Source: Triglochin maritima
Lineage: Eukaryota > Streptophyta > Magnoliopsida > Alismatales > Juncaginaceae
Direction: 5' to 3'
DNA length: 64,000 bases
Assembly: GCA_963682175.1 (NCBI GenBank)
Contig: OY821782.1
Coordinates: 27,859,741-27,923,740 of the forward strand
Shown here: piece by piece, positions 22,700-33,434 of the stretch
How the letters are laid out: each line of letters starts with the position of its first letter
Position numbering within the stretch: the first letter of the stretch is position 1
Position numbers and translations under genes: made by a program
Notes under the pieces: generated by a model
Seen by the model: only the letters and a program-made list of their open reading frames with translations
Told to the model about the DNA's origin: nothing
The model's database searches: none

Positions 22700-24467
22700 T
22701 GTAACGTCCTCAAACACAGCGGAAAATTTCAAATTTAAATCATACAATCAACGAGGACATTACGAAAGAAATACACACACTGGTGCACCAACATATAATA
22801 CATATATGTGAACGAGTTTACAAAAGAATGTGATTACATCAAAAGATCATATACATAAAATATACACAAGTAATCACAACCACCTCAAAATATAGGGAAG
22901 CAGGATCAGGTCTCGAGCGCTCCCTCCGCCGACGCCACCCACCTAACGTCGCTCTCGGCCTGAAAGCAGACAATGAATGCCTGAGTTTCCAGGAGGAAAC
23001 CCAGTATGCCAAACCCTAACACATATATGGACAGAATGAAATGTGCAAAGAAACGTAAAACACCACAACTGATACACCCGCTAAGTTCCCGGGACCTCTC
23101 TCCCGGCCATAGCCCAACAACACGGGTCTCAAGGGTCCTCTCACCCCAACCCACCAACACACGTGCACACAAGGCACCGCCAGTCCAAAACACGGCCAAA
23201 CAACCCCCTCATTGCCTCAGTGTTACCGGAGCCACGGTTTTGCATCATTCGCCGGAGTCACGGCTTTGCCTCATTCGCCGGAGCCACGGCCACAAAATCA
23301 CAATCCACCTCCACGTGTCACCACTAATCGCTATAGGACCGGAATGTCTGTGCCGTCGTCCCAAAAGGGCCGAAGACCCGTTGCCTTCTAGCCAATCAAT
23401 AGCAACACACAGACACACAAAAACAGTGCAAAACGGTCGAACGAAAACTGGCATCCAGTCGACCGATCCTCACCCAGAGAACTGGCCCAACCGAAAAACC
23501 CGCCAAACGGTCGACCGACAAAGGGGTCCCGGTCGACCGAAAAGCACCAGTAGAAAATCCATTTTCGCAAACAATAGTAAAACGGTCGAACAACCTAACC
23601 CTATCGGTCGACCGAAAACCTCCAGTAGAAAACTTCCAATAAAACACAATTACACGGTCGAACCACACACACTAGCGGTCGACCGAAATCCACCAGTGTC
23701 AAACCTTCGACCAAACCATACACACGGTCGACCGAAACCTCACTTCGGGTCGACCGAACATTAAGTTAACTTAAACGTCGGTCGAACGAGTCAAACCGGC
23801 GGTCGACCGTTTAGATGGTCAACGCCCCAACCGACCTACAACAGTACTTTCGGTCGACCGGTAAAGGGGTCCCGTTCGACCGAAAATACCCAGGACGTTT
23901 TCTCTCGCGAAAATTGCACAACCAGTCGACCGCCCAAAAGGGCATCGTTCGACCGGTGCGAGGGATTCTGCCCCAAATACACTATAACCGGTCGACCGAA
24001 CCAAAACACCGGTCGACCGTTTATAGTTCAAAAACGGTTGTGCAGGTCCGACGAGCCCGAAACGGCCTACCGTCGACCACTCCCACTCCCACACTAACAA
24101 TAGGTGAGCTTGAAAGCAAGTTTGACATACCTTAAGGCTTGAAGAAGCCTTTGAAAAACGACGGCGAGCTTTTCCACGATAAATCCAAACTCCGGCAAAC
24201 ACAACGATCTCTACGACGACTCCGGCGAATCCAACACTCCGATCCTCGCCTCCGCCAACACCGAAGAACCACAGAGGGAGAGAGAGAGACGAGTCTAGAG
24301 AGAGAGAGTGTGAGTGAGAGAGATGCAAAACGAGAGAGAGAGAGAGAGAGTGAAAAAAAACTAACCTTAATATACTTTTCTCCGACTCGATCTCAGTCGT
24401 CCATCTCAATCCATCACTAATCCTCTCCTAAACACAATTAGCACATAAGAAGGGTTAGGATCTAACA
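22700..24467 (-). repeat. Solo LTR of a gypsy chromovirus-like family, 1768 bp, TSD AATAC
   Basis: On the minus strand it runs from TGTTAGATCC (24467) to GAGGACGTTACA (22700), flanked by AATAC at 22695-22699 and 24468-24472. The terminal TGTAACGTCC, 'cagcggaaaatttcaaatttaaa' and 'gtaatcac' blocks resemble the chromovirus LTRs at 11200 and 17465, so it is a related but distinct family. It carries 9 perfect CGGTCGACCG copies between about 23512 and 24020, plus variants. A (GA)n tract lies at 24276-24350. No internal region is present, so it arose by LTR-LTR recombination. The 252-codon plus-strand frame inside it is antisense and not a gene. Confidence 0.92.
24276..24350. repeat. GA/CT-rich microsatellite inside the solo LTR
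   Basis: Several GAGAGA runs are separated by short interruptions. On the LTR's own (minus) strand this is a CT-rich tract near the start of the LTR. Confidence 0.85.
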
Positions 24468-24915
24468 AATACATACGCTCCAGAAAACTTAGCGGATCCG
24501 GGAAGATCCGGACCACCAATTGGCGGTTCCAGACCGCCAATTGGCGGTCTACAATCTTTGGATCTGACTCATTTTTTTTGGGCTTTCCTTGATATATTTG
24601 TTGGTCTTGGATGCATCTACTTCGCTTGTTGGAGCTCCGACCCGAATCGAATTGCCAAAATAGTCCCCATGATGGTGTGGAGTTTTCTATTTTGCTTTTT
24701 GGTCCTTCGGTCTTACGTTCAGATCCTTCTCCCTTGCATCTTAGTCCCTAGGTCTCACAATTCAGTCATTTTTCCCTGCTTTTGGGTCCTTTTATGCTTC
24801 ATCTCTTCAAACCTATTTATTTCTGAAATTTAAACTTAAAACTCGTCACGTAGCATTGCTTAGGTGTAAGATAATGGATATAAGATGCAAATATAAACAT
24901 GAAATGATGTCAATA

Positions 24916-25640
24916 AGAGACATTACATGGGTGGCTCCAAGGATGTCGAGAGTGGGATGGAGCAAGCTCGTTTGGTACACAAACTACGTCCCAAGACATG
25001 CCATGGTCACTTGGCGTGCGCTATGGGGTCGCTTAATGACAAAGAAATTAATGCAAGCTAGGGGTGCACACAATGAGCTGGAGTGTGTGATATGTAATGA
25101 TGGAGAAGAGGACATGGGACATCTTTTTTGGGCATGCACATTCACGAAGGAGGTAATATTGGGAGTGGCCGCCCTTATTCGAACCACACTTGTAGAGGAA
25201 GCGCAGTGAATGGCACGCGTAAAGTGTAGCCGGGTTCAAATGACCATGATGAAGCTGTGTATGAATACTGGCAAGAGCGAAATCGATGAATATTCGACCA
25301 AGAACAAAAGCACTTGGTAGACATCAATGACATGGTCAAGGATACAATACAGATAATGTGGTCAAGGATGAAGGTGATTGCTGAAGACCCGGGGGCTTTG
25401 AGGGCTTTTCAAGAAGCATGGAGATAGGAGAATACATGTTATATGGATAAAAAATAATAGAATTTGTGTAAATGAGACGTTCTCTCATGTGTTATTGTGA
25501 GGCTAGGCATCTACATAGCTTGCCTTGCGGTTTTTCTCTTCATTTTTTGTAGGTTGTAAATCATAGTTACACACTTAATGATATTTCGAGGTTATGCCTC
25601 CCTTTTGCTTTGCCAAAAAGCATTTATTGCATATCCCATC
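24916..25640 (+). pseudogene. LINE (L1-type) ORF2 3' end with zinc-binding RT-associated domain
   Basis: The frame 24942-25209 reads SKLVWYTNYVPRHAMVTWRALWGRLMTKKLM followed by CVICNDGEEDMGHLFWAC. This is the zf-RVT domain found after the reverse transcriptase of plant L1-type LINEs. After a TGA the same region continues with AVYEYWQERN, then DQEQKHLVDINDMVKDTIQIMWSRMK and AFQEAWR. It ends in T-rich DNA with 'ttatgcctcccttttgctttgccaaaaagc', the usual LINE tail. The reverse transcriptase itself is missing because the F1 LTR abuts the fragment on the left. Several stops show it is dead. Confidence 0.85.
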
Positions 25641-25659
25641 AGCAGTAATCATATCTCTT

Positions 25660-25840
25660 AGATATGAGAAAAAGACTGAGAGCACTCAGCAAAATAACCC
25701 CAGAAGACCGCCGCCTGCCAGAAGATGTTATGGAACCACCAACCAGCGGTCTCAAACCGCTATTCAGCAGTTTAGAAGCCGCGCCAGGTGCACGGTTTCG
25801 TCTCGCCTTGCTCTCCACATGTGGGGTCTTCCATTGCCAT
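25660..25840 (+). other. Small Athila-leader-like fragment with palindromic motifs
   Basis: The stretch with 'agcactcagcaaaata', 'accaccaaccagcggtctcaaaccgctattcagcagt' resembles the leader start at 51625-51700 ('agcactcaacaaaaattgag', 'caaaccgctaatagcgg'). It is short and decayed. No gene is supported. Confidence 0.4.
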
Positions 25841-26533
25841 CACTAAAAATCATACTTTGATTTACATAGTAGGTGACCATTAATGAAGTAAGAGATTGAC
25901 TTCTTAACACTCAAATACAAAACCGGATTGACAACAAACGTTCCATCTTTTAATTCATCTTTTCTCTATTCTTTCTACTCACTTACTCACTTTGTTACAT
26001 ATTACAAATGGAGAACTTTTGTGCTTATACAAGTACTTACAATGACTCTTCAACTTAACCTAAACATAACTCTTCCATAAACAAGACATAAACCATATAA
26101 GAAGTGGTCATTCATGATCATTACACCTCTACTTAAATTTAATCATAAAACAAGGACGAAAATCATGGATAAATGGAGAAATCATTTGTCTCTTTCTTTC
26201 CTTCAACTTTTTACCTTCCAACTCGTTGAGTCGTCCACACCTAAATGACTCACCATCCATAGATAATGTGGCTAGTGATTAGGATGTCATCTAGTATTAA
26301 GTTCAATTCTCAATAGTATCAGCAAACCAATTGACCCATCTAAAACTCCAGTAGTCTTCCAACTTCTTATCGATCTACTTCCAATTCAGATGATCGATCC
26401 AGATCCCTTCTTGATCGATCGGTTTTTTAACATGAATTATACACATCCCGTAACGGTTGCCCCACGTGGCATATATCATATCGGGACAACTGGTTGGTCA
26501 TCGTACGACTGATTAAAGCCCAAAATCCCATTT

Positions 26534-26537
<4 letters not shown>

Positions 26538-26578
<41 letters not shown>
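26538..26578. repeat. Compound microsatellite (AT)n(GT)n
   Basis: About 15 AT dinucleotides are followed directly by about five GT dinucleotides. Confidence 0.97.
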
Positions 26579-26579
<1 letters not shown>

Positions 26580-27669
26580 TATTAATAAGTTTTGAATTTG
26601 TGATAACTGATATGGTTTTATGAATATTAAATTAAATTTTTAGTATGTGTATGTATGTTGGTAATATTATGATATCTTATATAGTTTTATAAATATTTAG
26701 TTATTTATCCCCAATAACCCAATATCTTAGAAACATATACACATATATGAGATTTTTCAACTATTTGATCATCCTATTTGCATTTTAAACTAATTGAACT
26801 CGCATTAAATGTGAATCACCGTACACTAATTAAACTTAAATGGAATGCCCAATCATACTATACGTTAACACAAATAAGTATCTTCAACTAGTGATCTCAT
26901 TTGTTTCTCTTGAATTGTTTCTGACAAGTCCCAAGCTCCAAATATATTTTTTGTGTTATTGAAAGTATCATCAAAAAAGTTTTGTGGAATGGTGGATTCA
27001 AATTTGGGTTTCACGCACAGATGCCAAATCTCTAGCCACTGCGCCAAATTCAATTTACTTTTGAAAATAGGAAAAAACATAAAGTTGAATATAACTATAA
27101 CAAGTGGACAATGGAACTTTTATACTGTGTTTGGATAGAAAGTGAAGAGAAAGTATTGTCATTTTAATTCCATTGTTTGGACAGAAATATGTAAAGCGAG
27201 GATAGAAGAGAAACTTTTGGTACGATATTACCAAAGTATTCATGGTTGTATTAACCTTTTTATTTCATTTTGGTGTGTTTAGAGAAACTAGGAAAGAAAT
27301 AAACTTTCTCTCCAAATCTTTTTCCAATTTTTTAAGAGAAACTTGAGATTGCATCTTGTTAGGAGACTTTCTCAGCATTTCTCTCCATTTATCTCCTCAA
27401 TGAGTCCACCCAAACAGGAGAAAACTCACTTTCTTTTCATGTCTCTTATTTCCTCTTCCTTTCCCTCTTAACCAAAGGAACCGTTAGTCGCACATTGAAC
27501 ATTTGGGATGTCTAATGCAATCTTAGGCTAATAAATATAAGCATGGGACCAAACCATGTAAACTTATGCCCTCCTGAAGGGTTGGAGGATTGCTAATGTA
27601 TTCTCCTTCAAGGGTAGGTTATTGCTGCAAGTTTCAACGTAAAAAAAACGAAACATTTTTCTATCTAAG

Positions 27670-27770
27670 CCGAAGCAACTAGTCGAGTTGAGGGGCTCGT
27701 GAGTTCAGCTCAAGTCGAGTATGAGCTTAGAATTTGAGCTAGAACTCGGCTTATTTACACCCTTAGTGGC
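27670..27770. mobile_element. Possible hAT-type transposon terminus
   Basis: The phrases 'gagctcaa/gctcgtgagttcagctcaagtcgag' and 'gaactcggcttatttacaccctta' are typical of the ends of plant hAT-like elements, which often read TAGGGGTGTAAAtgAGCCgAG in reverse. The other end and the 8-bp duplication were not found. Confidence 0.35.
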
Positions 27771-28199
27771 AAGCGAACATCTAAAAACTGGGAAATCTTC
27801 TTTAAGAATGGAAAAACCCAAGTCCCACGCTCATAATGATAGCAACATAAATTGCACTTTTATTTAATAATAGTAACATAATTAAAAGCTTATCTAGTGG
27901 CAATGGAACAAATTGTTGAAAGGCGATGACAATAACTAATTGAAGTGTTTTCAATGGCATGCAACAAAAAACATCAAGTTTTTCATTGAAAATAGTTTTT
28001 AATAGCAGTAGCAACTACAACATTCATGCTAAAAACAAACTTTCCTCGTGTGGCCTACATATACTCATAATTATCTCTTTCATGTATTAAATAATGTTAT
28101 ATGGGTATAATATTTTATTTTATTACTGTATTATAAGAAATTACATGCATTTTTGAAATTTATCTAAGAACACATGAGTTTCATGAAAATGAAATCTAA

Positions 28200-28368
28200 T
28201 AAAAAGTTTATGGCCCACTGCAAAGAAGAAGAAGAATTTGAGGGTTGGAGTGATGAATTTGGTTGGTACTACCGAGATGTCGAGCCTTCTTATGACCCTA
28301 TTGTTATCACTCTCTTCGTGAAGGGTGGGATCGTATGGATGAGTGCTTGAGTAGGTTGGAGGAGTCCA
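28200..28368 (+). pseudogene. Unrecognised coding remnant, left part
   Basis: A frame reads EEEEFEGWSDEFGWYYRDVEPSYDP, then after a one-base shift SLREGWDRMDECLSRLEES. It continues across the inserted F1 LTR at 29819-29935 as TSAHFNFLQNVIDSILELLRNKRMG and a stop. The last 40 bases are duplicated on the other side of the LTR. The helical C-terminus with Leu/Ile periodicity looks like real protein, but I do not recognise the family. It could be a host gene fragment or a transposon accessory protein. Confidence 0.4.
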
Positions 28369-28394
28369 TTTGGCCCCAAATGACCAAGAACTTG
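28369..28394. other. Junction filler: inverted LTR-derived 16 bp plus post-LTR leader bases
   Basis: Bases 28365-28384 are the exact reverse complement of 29394-29413 inside the adjacent LTR. Bases 28384-28394 (minus strand CAAGTTCTTGG) match the first bases normally found after an F1 LTR, just before the primer site. This is not what integrase makes. Confidence 0.75.
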
Positions 28395-29818
28395 TTAATC
28401 ATTTATATTTACCGTAAGTGCACGGCGTCGGTGAAGACGCGGCAAATACGGGTTGTGTCCATGAGGAGGTGAGTAGCTTCTGGTTGGTACGAAATCAAAT
28501 GACGAAAAAAGGGAGAAGAGATTTCATTATGCTAATCTAAGCTACACTAAACTAGTAAGAAGAAATGTGAAAGAAAGTAACTAACGAGTGATTCAAACTA
28601 AACTAAGAGAACTTAATGCAAAATTGCAAATCGGGAAGAGAGACCCCTAAGAGGGTGGAGTGAGTGCACACATGTAATAAGATTGTGAAGAATGCATTCA
28701 ATAGGCACAATTCTAGGTAGTGTTTTCATGTATAGGAAGTGTCTAGTGGTTATAACAAAACCTATCAATCCAATCACTAACCTAGTTGATTAACATTCAC
28801 ATACACAAGTTAATTATTTCAGAACCTAAACATGCATGGGAGGTGTCTAATAGTTGTGGCAAACCCATCAGGTGAAGTGTTATACTCTAAACAAGCAAGC
28901 ATACATTCACATTTATCAACACATTTTAAAATTAAGCATTCATTTCTATTCTTTAATGCATGTATGAACATCACCTCCACCCCCAAAGGGGGATGGAACT
29001 ACTCACTACTCATTAAAAGAAGACAAAACAAAATTAAGGTAATTAAGATAGGAAATGGAGACATGCTAATTACTTCAACTAAGAATAAGACAAACAAAAC
29101 AAGCTAAACAAGCAAGCATTAAAACTAAGACAACATCAAAACAAACTATGAAGAATTATGTTATTAAATGACTCGCATTACAAGTAACATTCTTCTCCAC
29201 ATTGAGTTTTGCTGTACGGCTTACTCCAAGTAGAGAGAATGTCACCAAGCAATGGGTGAATACAAAGGAGAAGGAAAAGTTTTATTTATAGGCATGAAAA
29301 AAGGTAATCGGGGATAATCCCCTGGTATGGGACTAAAACGCATACCATATATGGACTAAATACAACATAATCTAACACCCGACTGAAGCACGTGTCATTT
29401 GGGGCCAAATGGACCGTCAATTAGCGGTTTGGGATAGCCAATTGGCGGTCTGGATGGGCGTGATCGGGTCTGGTTTTGGGTGGCTTATTCTGGCTTGATT
29501 TCTTCATGTTTGGTGAACCCGATTTGGTTGTTGATGTTTGGGCCCAGATCTGTAGCCAAAATACTCCTCATGATGGTGTGGAGCTTCTTTATTTGCTCAT
29601 TGATCCTTTTAGTTTTACATCTAGGTTTTTCTCTCTTTTATTTCAGTCCATAAGTCTTGCAACTTAGTCATTTTCCTTGCTTTTAAGTCATTTTTGAGTC
29701 TTTTCTTCCCAAACTTGTTTATGCCTGTAATATAACCATAAAACTCGTTACGTAGCATTGCTTAGGCGAAAAATAAAAGATATAGGACACAAATATATGC
29801 ATGATATGATGTCAATTA
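28395..29818 (-). repeat. F1 LTR flanked by 40-bp direct repeats
   Basis: On the minus strand it runs from TAATTGACATCATATC (29818) to ATAAATGATTAA (28395), 1424 bp. The TATA box is at 29282-29291 and the twin palindromes at 29412-29455. The flanks 28329-28368 and 29819-29858 are identical over 40 bases, far longer than the 5 bp made by LTR-element integrases. There is no internal region apart from about 10 bases after U5. Confidence 0.85.
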
Positions 29819-29935
29819 GATCGTATGGATGAGTGCTTGAGTAGGTTGGAGGAGTCCACTTCGGCACACTTCAACTTTCTTCAAAACGTCATCGATTCCA
29901 TTCTCGAGCTCCTCAGGAACAAAAGGATGGGTTGA
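29819..29935 (+). pseudogene. Unrecognised coding remnant, right part
   Basis: From ATG at 29826 the frame reads MDECLSRLEESTSAHFNFLQNVIDSILELL and ends RNKRMG at a TGA (29935). It continues the left part at 28200-28368; the first 40 bases are the duplicated target. The downstream 250 bases are T-rich, like a 3' untranslated region. Family unknown. Confidence 0.4.
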
Positions 29936-31304
29936 TGTGGTGTTATTTTTGTATTTGTGTTTGTTGAGTATGGTCTTATTTGGTGTCATCAACTTCTGTT
30001 TGATGTCATATGCGGTGTTCTGTATTTTAAGACTAGGATACTCTATTTCAGTTTGTTTGATGTTATAAAACTATCCTCTATTTTATGTCATCTCGCGCGT
30101 TAGGGTTTGGTAATGTTTTGCTTTGTAATGCCTGAATGGTTTTGAGATAGTGCCTTTGGGGTTTTAGGTTTAGGTTTTTTCTGATTTGGATTCGGGTCGG
30201 ATGTGCCCAATGGTATAATTTTGTATACATATATAAAAATACAAATTTAAAATTAAAGATATAATTACGGATACAAATATGGATGCCAAAAAACGAATGT
30301 TATACTGATATTTAGTTCCAGATCGAATGTACCAATATCCATATTTGTTCCACGAGTTTTCAGATATTTAAATTTGGATACGAATACGATCTTACGGAAT
30401 TTTTTTCCTTGGATCGGACGTTCAAATTCAAACAGGGATGCGAACAGATTTCTAGATTTCGAACATCCACTCACACCCCTAAATTCCATCATGAGCATTC
30501 CAAATTACAACATAAAAGTCAAAAATTGATCCTAAAGCAATTCTTATACAACTCGACTTCTTCCACCATAATAACTCGCATTTCTACGCCAAAAAACCAA
30601 AAAAAAAATCCTTGCCATGGAGAAGTTTTTATTGGATGCGATAGTGCAATTTCCTAGCTGTGTCAAGGAACTTTGCCCCCTTTCTCACATGTCTGAATTA
30701 GAAATTACCAAACCACGAAAGTAATATGAGGTAATTTTGTCCTTTCGGATCTTTAAGACCATACCTTTTGTGATATCTGATTCTTTTCCTATGTCCTTGT
30801 TACAATTTGCCTTTTCTTCTTTAGATTTGAATAGAATTGCTATTTCGTGTGATTGGGTGCAAATCAAAGAGAACAACAGTTACTTGCGAGAAAACACTCG
30901 TTTATCCGTCACCTTGTTTTTCAAGTTTCTTATCTTAGAAGTTAGATTTCTATTTTATACCGGTCATTTTAACTGAAAGTGTATTTTTGGTGAAAACTAG
31001 TGTATCTTCCTGTCTTTTGAGGAAATGACGGTGGGTGGTACATTACATCTAAGTTCTGATTTCTGAACATTGTCATTTAGTGGATCTTATAGTTTCGCCT
31101 CCTGCAGGTTGGTCCTCTTCTCTTTTATTTCAATTGATCCTCCATTTTATACTATTTTGGACTCTCTATCCTTTTAACTTTTTTACAATTTTGTATGCCT
31201 ACATTTCGATGCTAAAGACAATTTATTTTGATTTTAGGTTCGGTACAGGAATCCAATCACTTAGCTTTATTTACTTTGTAGTTTATTTTATTTTCTTAGT
31301 GCAT
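29936..31304. other. AT-rich DNA without recognisable genes
   Basis: The first 240 bases are T-rich with several 'tttgatgtcat' type phrases. The segment 30170-30485 contains repeated 'ggatacaaatatgg/atccatatttg/ggatacgaatac' phrases and ends 'cactcacacccctaa', the style of a decayed DNA transposon end. From 30720 to 31304 nothing is recognised, and no long frame has family similarity. Confidence 0.45.
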
Positions 31305-31897
31305 TGATTAGTAGCATATCATACATTGTATTCATGCTTTATATCATTTATTTTACTCCAATTTTGTGTTACTCGAGTGTTTGTTTGATATGTTTCAAGT
31401 TTTAGGTAATAAATAAGAGAAAGGAAGAGAAACCGACTGAAATGCAAAAAAAAGAACCTTATTGAAGCATATTGAACATGTTTGTTATGCTCAAGAACCC
31501 ATTTGTAATTCAGGAAGGACCCAAAAGAAAGTCGGAGAGACCTGAACATAAAAAAAATATTTTTGGCACAAAATATCTCAATACCTGATCTTGAGAAGTA
31601 TTTGGGAAATTAAGGACAAACGTGCTCGAACCAGTGGACTTGGAGTGTACCCTCATGTGCACAATATAACACTTAAGCTTCTGTGAGAAATTGGGGCAAA
31701 TCATACCAACCTGATCCACCAATGGTGGATGAAAATTAGTCTAAATCCTCCCCAACTTCTCCTATGGCGCGAACCATTTAATTGGGTGCACCAGACCACA
31801 GAGAGATATATTACAGTCGTCCGATTACTTCCAGATTCATCTACATCTCTCTTTCTTCTATAAATATCAATGTTTCTCCGACCTCGTCTCTTCTTCC

Positions 31898-33382
31898 TGT
31901 TGGCTTTTGGGCCTTAATCTATGTTTTGATGATTTAATTAACCTAATCTTAATTATGATGATGTAGAGTAGCACACATATTGCATTGCATGTATATTGTA
32001 TTGTGCTAACCTCTACAGGTGATCAAGACTCAAGAAAGAAGGAAATGAAGTCAAGACATGTAATTAAAGCTAAATCGAAGACATGTAATCTTGATTTATT
32101 TTGAGTTTTAGGAACATGTGTAAATTGAGCATACAAGAGTTAAAAACCAATCACATACACAATAGGTTCCCTATAGAAGTCACACACGAAATTTCACATT
32201 ATTTGGACTTCATTAGATCACCCAAATCTTAGTCGGAAATCACTTATAAACTTAAACCCAGATTTCCTGTGTGAACCGGTCGACCGAACCAGTTCTCAGT
32301 TCGACCGGTTTATAACAGACTCTCCACAGTGATTTTACCGAACTCTACCGGTCGACCGGTTCTACATTTTCGGTCGACCGATTCCGGATTTTCATATGAC
32401 CGTTTTTCTTGTCGTATATGCCCAACGGTCGTATTCGTATTAAAACTATATACACCTCCATCTACTTAACCAAACGGTCGAACCATGTGCCAAGTTTGGT
32501 CGACCGTTTAACCTTGTCAAAAATTCCCTGCTATCGGTCGATACGATTTCGTTCGACCGATCCAATTTTCCCTCTACCGAAACGCTTATTCGGTCGACCG
32601 GTAACCCTGTTCGGTCGACCGTTTTCTTAATAGACTTAAGTGTTTGGTCGATCTATTCATATTTCAGTCGACCGTATTCTTATCGAACCCAAGCGTTCGG
32701 TCGACCGTTCCACGTTTCGGTCGACCGGTTCTGGACAGATTTGCAGCCTGATTTTCTGCCTTGTGTATCTTGCACAAAACCCAATCAAATCTATCCCCAA
32801 CGGCTAGAATACCTTAGGAGCTTATAAATAGAGGATCAAGACTTGTTGTTAACACAACTCTCCAACTCCAATTGTCCCAATACATTAGAGAGAAACCTCA
32901 ATCCTCAAAGCTCCCAATTCTACACTCTTTAAGCCTAAACTTCACACATTTGATCATATACTCATCCTACTCAAAGTGTGCTCAATTAGAGAGTGAATCC
33001 CACTCAGTTACAAGTGTTGTCAAAAGAAGCAAGGACTTCGGTGAAAGCCCGAAGTGTCCCTCTCGGATTGTGAGATGAAGAATTCAAGCAAGCGAGGGTT
33101 ATTCGCGTTGCTTGTGGTGTAAAGGCGTTCTCTCCCGGCCCGGAACGGGGAGTGGTTAGTGAAGACGTAGGCGGAGCTCGCGGAGTCGAGCGGAGCTTAC
33201 AAGAGAGGACTAGGACCCGGGTGGGGTGCCGAACCTCTATAAAAATCGCCGAGTCTCTTTGTGGTTTGCATGTTATTTCCCTACTAGTTTTTTTTAAATT
33301 TGTTTCCGCTGCGTTTATTGATTGATTAGTTAGGGATTAGCTTAATAGTGATTAATGGACCCATAACCCACACGATCCAACA
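31898..33382 (+). repeat. 5' LTR of the gag-only copia element
   Basis: Seven perfect CGGTCGACCG palindromes lie between about 32276 and 32725, with variants (TTGGTCGACCG, CAGTCGACCG) between them. A TATA box TATAAATAG follows at 32823-32831, so the array sits about 100-550 bp upstream of it. A conserved block 'gaaagcccgaagtgtccctctcgg' lies near 33050, shared with the related LTRs. Confidence 0.95.
32823..32831 (+). promoter_or_regulatory. TATA box of the copia 5' LTR
   Basis: TATAAATAG stands between the palindrome array and the R region. The same box is at 36632-36640 in the 3' LTR, and its counterpart in the related minus-strand LTR is CTATTTATA at 40742-40750. Confidence 0.75.
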
Positions 33383-33384
33383 TT

Positions 33385-33396
33385 TGGTATCAGAGC
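33385..33396 (+). other. Primer-binding site for initiator tRNA-Met (gag-only copia)
   Basis: TGGTATCAGAGC lies two bases after the LTR end, complementary to the tRNA-iMet 3' end. Confidence 0.95.
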
Positions 33397-33434
33397 TTTG
33401 TTAGCTAAATTCTATACTTAATCGTATTTTTAGC

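Larger units (their letters stand above)
21732..24915 (-). repeat. 5' LTR (type F1) of element X, split by a nested solo LTR
   Basis: The U5 end is CGAATCAATCA at 21732 and the U3 start is near TATTGACATCATTTC at 24915. Removing the nested solo LTR (22700-24467) and one target duplication leaves about 1.41 kb, the length of other F1 copies. The TATA box is at 22611-22620 (CTATAAATA on the minus strand). The twin palindromes are at 24512-24527 and 24531-24550, the second a perfect 20-bp palindrome. The 'ccccatgatggtgtggag' block marks U3. Confidence 0.88.
25841..28200. other. AT-rich DNA without recognisable genes
   Basis: I see no coding region with family similarity. It contains the (AT)n(GT)n microsatellite at 26538-26578 and a probable hAT-type transposon terminus at 27670-27770. 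It also contains a stretch at 27120-27480 beginning 'gtgtttggatagaaag' and ending 'ttaaccaaaggaacc', which has the look of a degraded small DNA transposon although I could not confirm its ends. Confidence 0.5.

Noticed and set aside
23006..23764. 252-codon open frame on the plus strand
   Set aside because: It is antisense to a gypsy solo LTR with matching TSDs and is kept open by GC-rich repeated motifs; there is no protein family similarity.
27120..27480. Possible small inverted-repeat transposon starting 'gtgtttggatagaaag'
   Set aside because: I could not find matching terminal inverted repeats or a target duplication, so it is only mentioned in the intergenic entry.
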